From CAYJLA01 sp964371305 (GTDB lineage Bacteria > Bacillota_I > Bacilli_A > RFN20 > CAG-826), in contig CAYJLA010000002.1 in assembly GCA_964371305.1 (NCBI GenBank), positions 1-64,000 on the forward strand: a DNA stretch of 64,000 nt. The letters run 5' to 3'. Both the position numbers and the translations under genes were made by a program. Numbering within the stretch: the stretch's first letter is position 1; every line of letters begins with the position of its first letter. Of this stretch, positions 52,845 through 61,601 are shown one piece after another. The notes under the pieces were generated by a model. That model was not told the origin of the DNA. It saw nothing but the letters and a program-made list of their open reading frames with translations, and did not search any database.

Positions 52845-53767
52845 TGAAAATGTATAACAAATTATTGAGTAAGTTCAAGAACAAAGATAAAGAAACATTA
52901 TTAACCAAAAAAGGTGGCGTTTTAACTTTTATTGATTATAAACGTCCACTTAATAAATTTATATATATAATCATGATACTTATTCTTGTTAGTGTCGCTT
53001 TAACAGCGTTACTTCCAATATTTATATTACTTCTATCTTCTTATAAAGGTCCGTCAGAGTTATATGCAATACCTTTTAATTTATTTCCACAAGCTTTTGA
53101 TATAACAAAAATGTTTACTGTTTGGCAGGAAGTTCAATTTGAAAAGTATTTGTTCAATACTTTAATCGTTTGTTTTGGAGCTGCATTCGTTGGCGTAATA
53201 GTAAATGGATTGCTTGCATATTCAGTATCTGTGGTAAAGCCATGGGGACATAAATTTTTCTACATTTTAATTATGGCTTCGTATATGATACCTGGCATAC
53301 TTTCAATTGTGCCATTGTATTCATCAATAGTTAACTTATCGCTTACAAATACATATATACCTTTATGGTTTGTAATGGGAGCAAATGCATTTTATTTTAT
53401 ATTATTTAAAAATCATTTTGATTCAATTCCGGGTGCTCTTATAGAAGCTGCAAGGGTTGATGGTGCTAGTAACATAAGAATATTTTTTAGTGTAATTATT
53501 CCAATGTCTAAATCTATTATGTTACTTGTTGCAATTTTTTCAATTACAACTGCCTGGAATGATTTCTTGCTGCCATATTTAGTACTACAAGATTCGAATA
53601 TGCAAACAATTATGGTGTTGCTATATCAAAAATCTGGTGATGCACAATTTTCACCAGATAAATTATTAATGTTATCACTTATCTCAATTATACCTCAAAT
53701 AATTATCTTTTTTGTGTTTCAAAAACAGATAGTAGGTAGTGCAATGAGTAGTGGTTTAAAGGAGTAA
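52844..53767 (+). CDS. CUT1 sugar ABC transporter permease, MalG-like
   Basis: 307 residues with an extended cytoplasmic N terminus of about 38 residues before the first helix, then six helices. EAA loop 'EAARVDGASNIRIFFSVIIP'. Pairs with the MalF-like subunit, with which it overlaps by one base. The first GH65 gene follows 4 bases later. Confidence 0.9.
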   Translation: MKMYNKLLSKFKNKDKETLLTKKGGVLTFIDYKRPLNKFIYIIMILILVSVALTALLPIFILLLSSYKGPSELYAIPFNLFPQAFDITKMFTVWQEVQFEKYLFNTLIVCFGAAFVGVIVNGLLAYSVSVVKPWGHKFFYILIMASYMIPGILSIVPLYSSIVNLSLTNTYIPLWFVMGANAFYFILFKNHFDSIPGALIEAARVDGASNIRIFFSVIIPMSKSIMLLVAIFSITTAWNDFLLPYLVLQDSNMQTIMVLLYQKSGDAQFSPDKLLMLSLISIIPQIIIFFVFQKQIVGSAMSSGLKE

Positions 53768-53771
53768 AATT

Positions 53772-56030
53772 ATGGGCAAAATTGCAACAAAATATTTAAA
53801 GGTTCACCCTTATAAAATTATTGAAGAAGGTTTTCATGAAGAAAGAAATAGAGTGAGTGAGTCCTTGTTCTCACTAAGTAATGAATTCATGGGAATAAGA
53901 GGGAGTTTTGATGAAGGCAGCAGTTTGAAAACTTTACGAGGAAGTTATTTTAATGGTATATACGACTACCCTTTAACGCCATCTCAAAAATCATATAAAG
54001 GGATTGTTGAAAAGACACATTTTATGGTTAACTCAGTAGACTATTTTAAAGTAAAGATACTAGCTAATGATGAAGTATTAGATTTAGGAAAAATAAATTT
54101 TGAAAACTTCTATAGAGAGCTCGATTTATTAAGCGGTTTATTGACTAGAAAGTTAACTTGGATTTTGCTAAATGGAACAAAGATCGATATTAAGTTCGAA
54201 AGATTTCTATCTTTAAAAAAATGTCATAGCGCATTTCAAAGAATAAGCTTGGTTTCAGATAAAAAAGTCGATATTTGCATTGATTTTTATCTTGATAGCA
54301 ATGTTCTTCATTGGGGAAAAGATGTGTATCATACAATGATTTCAAGCGAAAACACTTGTAAAATGATGTCTTTAAAAACAATGACTAAAACATCAAAACA
54401 AACTATCGTTTCATCATGTAAAATTGATACAAATATAAATGTACATGAATTGGTTAATGAGGATTTATTGGTTGGTAAAAGATATAAGTTTACTCTTGAA
54501 AAAAACGAGCAGATATTTACAAGGTATGTCTCCAATTATGTCGCTAGAAATGAAGAAGAATTATTGGTAAATATAGATTCATTAGCTATCAAGAATTTAA
54601 ATGAAATTTCAAAGTCTGGTTTCGAAGAAGAATTAAATAACAATATAAAATATTTCGCTAATTTATATGAGCGTTCAGACATTGTCATTGAAGGTGATGA
54701 TGAAGATCAACAAGGAGTTAGATATTGTATTTTTATGCTTGAAACCACATATCATGGTTTTAATGAACTAGACAACATAGGTGCTAAAGGTTTGACGGGA
54801 GAAGCATATAGTGGTCATTGTTTTTGGGACTCTGAAGCGGTATGTTTCCCATATTATTTATTCAACAACAAAAAAGCGGCAAAGAACCTTTTAATGTTTA
54901 GGTATAATACTCTTGAAAAAGCTAAAGAGAGAGCAAAGCAACTTGATTGCGGCGGTGCATGTTATCCTATTGCAACATTAAATGGCGAAGAAGCATGTAA
55001 TTTATGGCAACATGCATCAACTCAGTTTCAACCTACAACTGCTGTGGCATATGCTATATACCATTATATGAATACAACGAAAGATAAAGCTTTTTTAAGA
55101 AACTATGGCCTTGAAATGTTATTAGAATGTTCAAAGTTTTTATTAGATAGAGGTCAATGGGATCAAAAAGGTACATCGTTTGGGTTTTATGGGGTAATGG
55201 GACCAGATGAATTTAAAGTAATGGTTAATCACAATACATATACAAATTATATGGCTCAATTTACTTTTCAATATACTTTGAAATGCATTAATAGATCTTC
55301 CTTAAAGGATAGTCTATTAAAAAAATGTGGCTTAGATGCGAACTTCTTAGATAAAATATCAAAAGCTGCGAAAAGCATGAAAATATTATTTAATTCTAGG
55401 ACGGGATTATATGAGCAAAATGAAGGTTTTTACAATTTACCTCATATTGATATTCATGCAATTCCGCAAACTGATTTCCCACTATATTCTAATTGGAGTT
55501 ATGACAGAATTTATCGTGGTGATATGATTAAACAACCAGATGTTTTGATGTTTATGTTTTTATTCATGTCTAAGTTTTCAGATAAAGTAAAATTAGCTAA
55601 TTACGATTACTACGAACCAAGATGCATACATGAATCTTCACTATCTCCATGTATTCACTCAATATTTGCGTGCGACTTAAAAAAAGAAAATGAAGCCCTA
55701 GATTTCTTTGGATTTGCATCTAGATTAGATTTAGATGATTATAATAGAAATACAAATGAAGGATTACATCTAACTTCTATATCAGGCGCATGGCTTAATA
55801 TAGTGTATGGATTTGGCGGTCTTAGAAGTGACTCTGGAATAGTTTCAATTAACCCATCACTTCCAGCAAGATGGGACTCATATTCATTTAAATTTGTGTA
55901 TAAAAGAGCTAAAATAACAGTCAAAGTAACTAAACATAAACTTTATATTTCGAATAATGGACAAGATGAATACATTTATATAGATGGCAAAAAGCTTTTA
56001 ATTACTAAATATGTTGAAATAGATAGATAA
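53772..56030 (+). CDS. GH65 glycoside phosphorylase, long form
   Basis: 752 residues: N-terminal beta-sandwich, linker, (alpha/alpha)6 barrel and small C-terminal sheet. The general acid is E480 in 'GVMGPDEFKV'. The barrel entry motif 'GLTGEAYSGHCFWDSEA' is present. The phosphate-binding region reads 'ESSLSPCIHS' where many members have GSSLS. Members cleave alpha-1,2, 1,3 or 1,4 glucobiosides with phosphate, giving beta-glucose 1-phosphate. The linkage cannot be read from sequence alone. AAAGGAG upstream; cytoplasmic. Confidence 0.88.
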   Translation: MGKIATKYLKVHPYKIIEEGFHEERNRVSESLFSLSNEFMGIRGSFDEGSSLKTLRGSYFNGIYDYPLTPSQKSYKGIVEKTHFMVNSVDYFKVKILANDEVLDLGKINFENFYRELDLLSGLLTRKLTWILLNGTKIDIKFERFLSLKKCHSAFQRISLVSDKKVDICIDFYLDSNVLHWGKDVYHTMISSENTCKMMSLKTMTKTSKQTIVSSCKIDTNINVHELVNEDLLVGKRYKFTLEKNEQIFTRYVSNYVARNEEELLVNIDSLAIKNLNEISKSGFEEELNNNIKYFANLYERSDIVIEGDDEDQQGVRYCIFMLETTYHGFNELDNIGAKGLTGEAYSGHCFWDSEAVCFPYYLFNNKKAAKNLLMFRYNTLEKAKERAKQLDCGGACYPIATLNGEEACNLWQHASTQFQPTTAVAYAIYHYMNTTKDKAFLRNYGLEMLLECSKFLLDRGQWDQKGTSFGFYGVMGPDEFKVMVNHNTYTNYMAQFTFQYTLKCINRSSLKDSLLKKCGLDANFLDKISKAAKSMKILFNSRTGLYEQNEGFYNLPHIDIHAIPQTDFPLYSNWSYDRIYRGDMIKQPDVLMFMFLFMSKFSDKVKLANYDYYEPRCIHESSLSPCIHSIFACDLKKENEALDFFGFASRLDLDDYNRNTNEGLHLTSISGAWLNIVYGFGGLRSDSGIVSINPSLPARWDSYSFKFVYKRAKITVKVTKHKLYISNNGQDEYIYIDGKKLLITKYVEIDR

Positions 56031-56036
56031 GTATTT

Positions 56037-58109
56037 ATGAAATTGATAAAGTTTGATTTTGATAAAGAAAAAATAAATTCTTATGGGAATATGTTTTTGA
56101 TTGGAAATGGTCATATCGGCTATCGTGGTACTTTAGAGGAGTATCGTGCTAGCGAGTTTGTAGGTCTAAATATTGTTGGTCAATATGATCAATACGAAGA
56201 TAAATGGAGAGAGTCTCTGAACGCCTTTAATCCTTTCTTTGTACATGTTAAAGGGGATCGATCTTTTTCAGTTCTTGAAAATAAACCTACTAACCATTGT
56301 ATTGAACTAGATATCAAAAAAGCACTCTTTTCAAGATTTAGTGAATATGATGAATTGATTATAACTTCCAAAAGGTTCGTTTCGCATAATAACCTGGATA
56401 CTTTATGTATGATTTACACTGTTAAGGCTAAGACATCTATCAGTTTAAAAGTTACTTTTGGCATAGATGAAAATGTATGGGACATAAATGGACCGCATTA
56501 TAAATCAATTGAGCATGGTAGGAATGAAAACAAATTAACAATTACAGGAATAAGCAATGAAGGAAAGTATATTAAAACAATTGCCGCATATAAATCAAAT
56601 AAACCATTTAGGTATAAAAACGGTCTATTTGAAGTTGATACACAATTAAATAGAGATGAAGAAATCACTATAGAAGTGTGTTCACAAATTATCATCGGAG
56701 AAGAACAAAATAGACAAATCACATGCTATGATGATGAGTTTGATGCGCATCATAAAATCATGGATAAAAAATGGGAAAACTGCGAAGTGGTAATTGATGG
56801 AGATGAAGAAAGTAGAAAATCTTTAGCGTATAGTATTTATCACCTAATCATACTTGGAAACAATGAATATACTACGTCTATACCAGCAAGAGGTTTGTCG
56901 GGACAAACATATAAAGGTGCAATATTTTGGGATACTGAAGTGTTTATGTTACCATTTTTTATACTGACAGATGTAAATATTGCGAAAAAACTAGTTCAAT
57001 ACAGAATAAATACTCTTCCAGGTGCATTAAGAAAGGCTAAAAGATTTAATTGTGATGGAGCCTTCTATGCCTGGGAATCTCAAGAAACAGGCGATGAAGC
57101 CTGCAGTTTGTATAATGTAAGTGATGCTATAAGTGGAAAACCTATTAGAACATACTTTGCAGATAAGCAAATTCATATATCAGGCGATGTTTCTTTTGGT
57201 ATTATTCGTTATATTGAGGCTACTGGAGATTATAACATTTTGTATGAGGGTGGTTTTGAAACACTCATTCAAATAACAAAGTTCTTTATCAATTATAGTG
57301 TATTTAATTCTCAAAAAGACAGATATGAAATACACGACGTTATTGGTCCAGATGAATATCATGAAAGAGTAAATAATAACGCTTTTACAAATTACCTTGT
57401 TTACTTTACAACAAAGAAGATAATTGATTATGCTTCTTTACTCGAAGGAGACTATGTAAACAAAATCCTTAGTAAATGCGATTTAAATATAAATGCAGTT
57501 GAAAATTATGTTAATAAACTATATTTACCTCAGCCAAACAATGATAATGTAATTGAACAATTTGATGGCTATTTTGCATTAGAAGATGCCACTGTAAAAG
57601 AAGTAAGAAGTAGATTGAAAAACGAAAAGGAATACTGGGGCGGAGAAAATGGCGTCGCCACTAAGACAAGAATAATAAAACAAGCAGACGTTATTGCGCT
57701 TATGGGAATGTTTCCGGAAGAATTCTCATACGAAGAATTAAAGGCGAACTACGACTTTTATGAACCATATACTGAACACGGATCTAGTCTTTCAGCATCT
57801 ATGCATTCGTTGGTGGCGTGTAAAATTGGATATTTCGATGAAGCATATAAAATGTTTTTAAAATCTGCAACAGTTGACTTAGGCGAAAATCAAAAACAGT
57901 GGGCTGGAAGCATATACATTGGTGGCACACACCCTGCTAGCAATGGTGGTAGTTACTTATCTATTGTATATGGTTTTCTCGGAGTTAGGATAAATAGTAA
58001 TAAGGTTACATTTGACCCACACTTACCTGATAATTTTAATGCTATTACATATTCTTATGTTGAGAATAACGTAAAAAAGACCCTAAAATTTATAAACAAT
58101 AAACAATAA
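56037..58109 (+). CDS. GH65 glycoside phosphorylase, short form
   Basis: 690 residues with a short N terminus that begins directly in the beta-sandwich ('GNMFLIGNGHIGYRGTLEE'). General acid E440 in 'VIGPDEYHERVNNNAFTNY', barrel motif 'ARGLSGQTYKGAIFWDTEVFMLP', phosphate loop 'HGSSLSASMHS'. It differs clearly from the upstream GH65 in all three motifs, so the pair probably handles two linkages or two products. Starts 6 bases after the first GH65 without a Shine-Dalgarno site. Kojibiose, nigerose and maltose phosphorylase are all possible. Confidence 0.88.
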   Translation: MKLIKFDFDKEKINSYGNMFLIGNGHIGYRGTLEEYRASEFVGLNIVGQYDQYEDKWRESLNAFNPFFVHVKGDRSFSVLENKPTNHCIELDIKKALFSRFSEYDELIITSKRFVSHNNLDTLCMIYTVKAKTSISLKVTFGIDENVWDINGPHYKSIEHGRNENKLTITGISNEGKYIKTIAAYKSNKPFRYKNGLFEVDTQLNRDEEITIEVCSQIIIGEEQNRQITCYDDEFDAHHKIMDKKWENCEVVIDGDEESRKSLAYSIYHLIILGNNEYTTSIPARGLSGQTYKGAIFWDTEVFMLPFFILTDVNIAKKLVQYRINTLPGALRKAKRFNCDGAFYAWESQETGDEACSLYNVSDAISGKPIRTYFADKQIHISGDVSFGIIRYIEATGDYNILYEGGFETLIQITKFFINYSVFNSQKDRYEIHDVIGPDEYHERVNNNAFTNYLVYFTTKKIIDYASLLEGDYVNKILSKCDLNINAVENYVNKLYLPQPNNDNVIEQFDGYFALEDATVKEVRSRLKNEKEYWGGENGVATKTRIIKQADVIALMGMFPEEFSYEELKANYDFYEPYTEHGSSLSASMHSLVACKIGYFDEAYKMFLKSATVDLGENQKQWAGSIYIGGTHPASNGGSYLSIVYGFLGVRINSNKVTFDPHLPDNFNAITYSYVENNVKKTLKFINNKQ

Positions 58110-58111
58110 TA

Positions 58112-58140
58112 GAAAAAAACTAATAAGTTATTAGTCTTTA
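58112..58140. terminator. Bidirectional terminator between GH65 and the channel gene
   Basis: ACTAATAA (58119-58126) pairs with TTATTAGT (58128-58135), flanked by A on the left and T on the right. It overlaps the stop codon of the minus-strand gene. Confidence 0.7.
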
Positions 58141-58802
58141 TTTTTCTTTGCTAGCGAAAGTTTTTCAATTATTTCAGGATCGTCCGATACATAATCAATA
58201 TATGAAAATGCTAATCCGCCAATAAAATTGCCAACTAGTGATAGACCTAATAAATATAGACCTTCAGGAGTAAAAAATTCGCCAGTAACAGCTAAATAAA
58301 AACTTGAAGCAACTACATGGTCAAATCCACATATTGCAAAAACCATTATAATTATGACAATTAATAAAACGTTATTTTTGAATTTCTTCATTTTTGATAG
58401 TGCACCAATTAATACGCCGCACATGATACCCATAGTAATTATTCCATACCAATCATCCGCAAATCTTTTATCTAAAACTGCAGAAAAGACACTTTCTAGC
58501 TCTGTGTGTAATCGTGTAGTCATCATGAAATAACCAAGCAAAAGACATCCAACAGCATTACCAAGGCAAACAAGTAAACATCTCCAAGTATATTCAAAAA
58601 AACTAAAATTTTCTCTTTGTTTAGGAACAAAACTTGTAAACAGATACAAATCATATTCGATAATAATCAAAATACCTACACTAAATAGTGCATATGCTAC
58701 AACATCGTTTATGTTGTATGTTGCACCAAAAGCCAATGCTCCTAGCCCAATACCTATACCGCCTAAAATACTTTTACTAATAAATTTTATCATTTTGTTC
58801 AC
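58131..58802 (-). CDS. Formate/nitrite transporter family channel
   Basis: 223 residues from a GTG at 58802; the ATG at 58793 is an equal option. Six membrane helices with the family's central motif present as 'CGFDHVVASSFY', whose His gates anions in FocA. Shorter than FocA (about 285) by a reduced N terminus and C-terminal tail. Substrate could be formate, nitrite, hydrosulfide or lactate; export of a fermentation acid during sugar use would fit the setting. It stands alone on the minus strand inside the sugar locus. Confidence 0.8.
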   Translation of the reverse strand: MNKMIKFISKSILGGIGIGLGALAFGATYNINDVVAYALFSVGILIIIEYDLYLFTSFVPKQRENFSFFEYTWRCLLVCLGNAVGCLLLGYFMMTTRLHTELESVFSAVLDKRFADDWYGIITMGIMCGVLIGALSKMKKFKNNVLLIVIIIMVFAICGFDHVVASSFYLAVTGEFFTPEGLYLLGLSLVGNFIGGLAFSYIDYVSDDPEIIEKLSLAKKNKD

Positions 58803-58975
58803 TCATTTCACTTTATAGAAACGTATATTATTATAATAATATATTTTGTTATTATCAATAGCTTAATTATCAATTTTACTTTATCGATATAGTCGAAAGT
58901 ATATGTATATTGATTGAAAAAATAATAATTTAATTTAAAATTAAAGTAGTCATTTATATTGAAGAGGGAACAAAT

Positions 58976-59950
58976 ATGGAAATACGAAGGAGCGTAGGGC
59001 TTAAAGAAATTGCTGCAGAATTAAACATAAGTATAAATGCAGTATCCAGAGCGTTGAGAGATTGTAGTGATATTTCTGAAAGCACTAAACAAAAAGTAAG
59101 GAATGCAGCTATTGAATTAGGTTATGTACCAAATGCAGTAGCTCAATCATTACGAAATGGCAAGTCAAAACAAATAGGTTTTGTAACAGACACTGTACTT
59201 AACCCATTTTTACCGGTGATGTCTGATATCATTTTGAACAAACTGGAAGAAATTGATTATGGTGGTGTTATTATACCTAATAAAACCGGATTTGATCGTA
59301 GCGTAATTGCAAAATGCATATCGCAAAGATTAGATGCGATTGTAGCATTTGTTAAGCCTACTCCAGATACAATTGAGTGTGCTAGATTAAACAATTTAAA
59401 GATTGTATTTCTTGGAAAATGTGATGAACCTGACGTTGTAAAATGCGTTTACTTAGATACAATAAAAGGCGGTAGATTAGCAGGAGAACATTTTGTAAAA
59501 AATGGACATAAAAATCTTATATATGTATCATTAAATGGCGCTGTTGGAAGTAAAAGAAGACAGGAAGGTATTGAAGGATTTGTTGAAACTTTCAATAGTC
59601 GTAATGGAGAGCAAATTAAGTTGGAAATTGTTAAGTTTGAAGAGATGGAAACTAGAGTTCCGGAATTGATAAAGCAAGGTTTTACTGGTATACATACACA
59701 TAGTGATACAATTGGACTTATACTTGAAAAACATCTATCTAAATTAGGTTTAAAAGACGGAGTCATGATTATTGGTATTGATGGTGTAGGAAGACATTTA
59801 TCAATTTGCGAAAAAATTAATTCTATTGTTGGAGATTTTAATGAAGGTGGCGAAAAAGTTATAGAAAAACTCAAGTTAATTTTCAACGGCAAAGCTGATG
59901 AAGTTGGAGATACAATAATTGACGTAAACTTGATTTTAGAAGATCAATAG
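58976..59950 (+). CDS. LacI family transcriptional regulator
   Basis: 324 residues. N-terminal helix-turn-helix ('GLKEIAAELNISINAVSRALRD') and hinge helix ('PNAVAQSLRNGKSKQIGFV'), then a periplasmic-binding-protein-like sensor domain ending near 'IDVNLILEDQ'. GAGGG precedes the ATG. Placed between the GH65 genes and pgmB, it likely senses a sugar phosphate or the imported disaccharide. Its operator is unknown; the palindrome at 38935 and the cre-like site at 33812 are candidates. Confidence 0.9.
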   Translation: MEIRRSVGLKEIAAELNISINAVSRALRDCSDISESTKQKVRNAAIELGYVPNAVAQSLRNGKSKQIGFVTDTVLNPFLPVMSDIILNKLEEIDYGGVIIPNKTGFDRSVIAKCISQRLDAIVAFVKPTPDTIECARLNNLKIVFLGKCDEPDVVKCVYLDTIKGGRLAGEHFVKNGHKNLIYVSLNGAVGSKRRQEGIEGFVETFNSRNGEQIKLEIVKFEEMETRVPELIKQGFTGIHTHSDTIGLILEKHLSKLGLKDGVMIIGIDGVGRHLSICEKINSIVGDFNEGGEKVIEKLKLIFNGKADEVGDTIIDVNLILEDQ

Positions 59951-59964
59951 AAAGAAATTTAACT

Positions 59965-59987
59965 AAAGGTGCAGAAGCACCTTTTTT
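59965..59987 (+). terminator. Terminator after the LacI gene
   Basis: AAAGGTGC pairs with GCACCTTT around a 4-base loop and runs into Ts. pgmB is therefore transcribed from its own promoter. Confidence 0.85.
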
Positions 59988-60010
59988 AATTTTTATAAAT
60001 AGTAGTTTTA

Positions 60011-60064
60011 TCTACCTTTATAGCTGTTTTGTCATATTTATAATTTTAGCAAATTCATTATAAT
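60011..60064 (+). promoter_or_regulatory. Regulon promoter P5 (shared upstream element)
   Basis: TCTACC at 60011-60016 and GCTGTTTT at 60023-60030; the block resembles P1 almost base for base through TTGTCATATTT. The -10 TATAAT at 60059-60064 lies 48 bases from the TCTACC start, one less than in the others. Confidence 0.75.
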
Positions 60065-60100
60065 ATTTTATGTATTAATTTATCAAATGAGGAGAAAATA

Positions 60101-60727
60101 ATGAAAGCATTTATATTTGATTTAGATGGTGTGTTGGTTCACACAGATAATTTGCATTACTTAGCATGGAAAGAAATTGCTGATAAACAAGGAATTGAGT
60201 TCAATGAAGAAATAAATAATCTACTTAGAGGTGTTTCTAGAATGGAGAGTTTAGAAATTATTCTTAGAAAAAGTGATAAAAAGTATTCTCAAGAAGAAAA
60301 AAATCAACTTGCAGAAGAAAAAAACAACGTATACAAGAAATATTTAGAAACTATGTCTCCTAACGATCTTGACTCCGGAGTCTTAGACTCATTAAATATT
60401 TTAAAGGAAAAAGGCTACATTCTTGCGATTGGTAGTTCAAGCAAGAACGCCGTTACTATATTGGATAAACTCGGCATCAAGGCAATGTTTGATGTCATTA
60501 GTGATGGAAATAATATTAGAAATTCAAAACCAGATCCTGAAGTGTTCCTTTATGCAGCCACTAAACTAGGTCTTAGTCCTGAAGAATGCTACGTTGTTGA
60601 AGATGCTGTTGCAGGCGTTACCGCAGGAGTCAACGGCGGCTTTAAAGTAATAACGATTAATGATGCCTACAGCGATGATAGAGCAACATATAGACTAAAA
60701 ACCTTTAATGAAATTGTCAATATTTAG
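60101..60727 (+). CDS. pgmB: Beta-phosphoglucomutase
   Basis: 208 residues of the HAD superfamily with cap domain: nucleophile D7 and acid D9 in FDLDG, 'GVSRMESLEII' substrate loop, motif II 'IGSSSKNA', and motif IV 'VVEDAVAGV'. It turns beta-glucose 1-phosphate, the product of the two GH65 phosphorylases, into glucose 6-phosphate. It carries the same upstream element as the surface-protein and transporter operons, which ties intake and metabolism into one regulon. GAGGAG upstream. Confidence 0.92.
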   Translation: MKAFIFDLDGVLVHTDNLHYLAWKEIADKQGIEFNEEINNLLRGVSRMESLEIILRKSDKKYSQEEKNQLAEEKNNVYKKYLETMSPNDLDSGVLDSLNILKEKGYILAIGSSSKNAVTILDKLGIKAMFDVISDGNNIRNSKPDPEVFLYAATKLGLSPEECYVVEDAVAGVTAGVNGGFKVITINDAYSDDRATYRLKTFNEIVNI

Positions 60728-61595
60728 TAGGATTATAAAATTTTGGGTCAGTGTTACTATTTATTTCCACATAAATCGCTGTTGAATCATCCGTCATTTT
60801 AAACCTAGGATATTTATCTAGAGTAGGGTCTTCATTTTGCTTCTCTAATAATATATCAATATGATCTTTTAAGTTATTTGATTGTATGGATAAAATCAAA
60901 TCATTATAGGTTTCGAATGCTTTCACAGTAGTTACCAATTCAGCAAAGCCATCTGTCATAAGCAAAAAAGAATGAATTTGATTCAAATCAAAATATCTAG
61001 ACTCTGCATTTTTTACTCCCATTCCGTTTGGATCACATGTTTGATAGCCGTCTTCAGTATTTTTTAAAGAACGAACATGTTTAATTCTATCTTTAACTTC
61101 ATCTGTTGATAATGCTTCAATCATTGATATGTTATTTTCGTCTGCTCTTTTTTTTGCTAATGATATAGTTTCACTATCTAATATTGTAAGGGCTTCGGTA
61201 TGAATTTCTTCCAAACTGTTATCAAGTTTTCGTACTACAGCAGTACAATCGCCTAGTGTGAAAATTTCCATTTGCGTTGAGTTGATGTTTCTTGCAATTA
61301 GAATAGAGCAAGAAACATCATTATAACTACTTGGAAAGGTGGCTTGATTTCTTATATCACTCAAAGTATGTTCTAAACACGTGTACAATGATTGGTCTCT
61401 TTTTAATAAATATAATGGTAGCTTAGTCTTAATTTGATTAACAAACCACTCAGCATTAAAATATTTGTCACCATTAACTGGAGTTGCTCCATCAATAACA
61501 AAGGCATAACCATGTTTTTTATATTGGTCCACAAATGCATCTTCATTTGCTCTATCTTTAGTAGAATAGGAAATAGATTTAGTCGCAATACACAT
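60717..61595 (-). CDS. PP2C-type protein phosphatase-like protein
   Basis: 292 residues from the ATG at 61595, supported by AGGTGA overlapping the previous stop; the GTG at 61601 is too close to that site. Metal-binding Asp motifs of PP2C are visible: 'NEDAFVD', 'FVIDGATPV', 'TLGDCTAVV', 'LLMTDGFAEL' and 'MTDDSTAIY'. Dephosphorylates proteins, or less likely a small molecule. Co-transcribed with the membrane protein upstream. It converges on pgmB with an 11-base overlap. Confidence 0.75.
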   Translation of the reverse strand: MCIATKSISYSTKDRANEDAFVDQYKKHGYAFVIDGATPVNGDKYFNAEWFVNQIKTKLPLYLLKRDQSLYTCLEHTLSDIRNQATFPSSYNDVSCSILIARNINSTQMEIFTLGDCTAVVRKLDNSLEEIHTEALTILDSETISLAKKRADENNISMIEALSTDEVKDRIKHVRSLKNTEDGYQTCDPNGMGVKNAESRYFDLNQIHSFLLMTDGFAELVTTVKAFETYNDLILSIQSNNLKDHIDILLEKQNEDPTLDKYPRFKMTDDSTAIYVEINSNTDPKFYNPTKY

Positions 61596-61601
61596 AATCA
61601 C

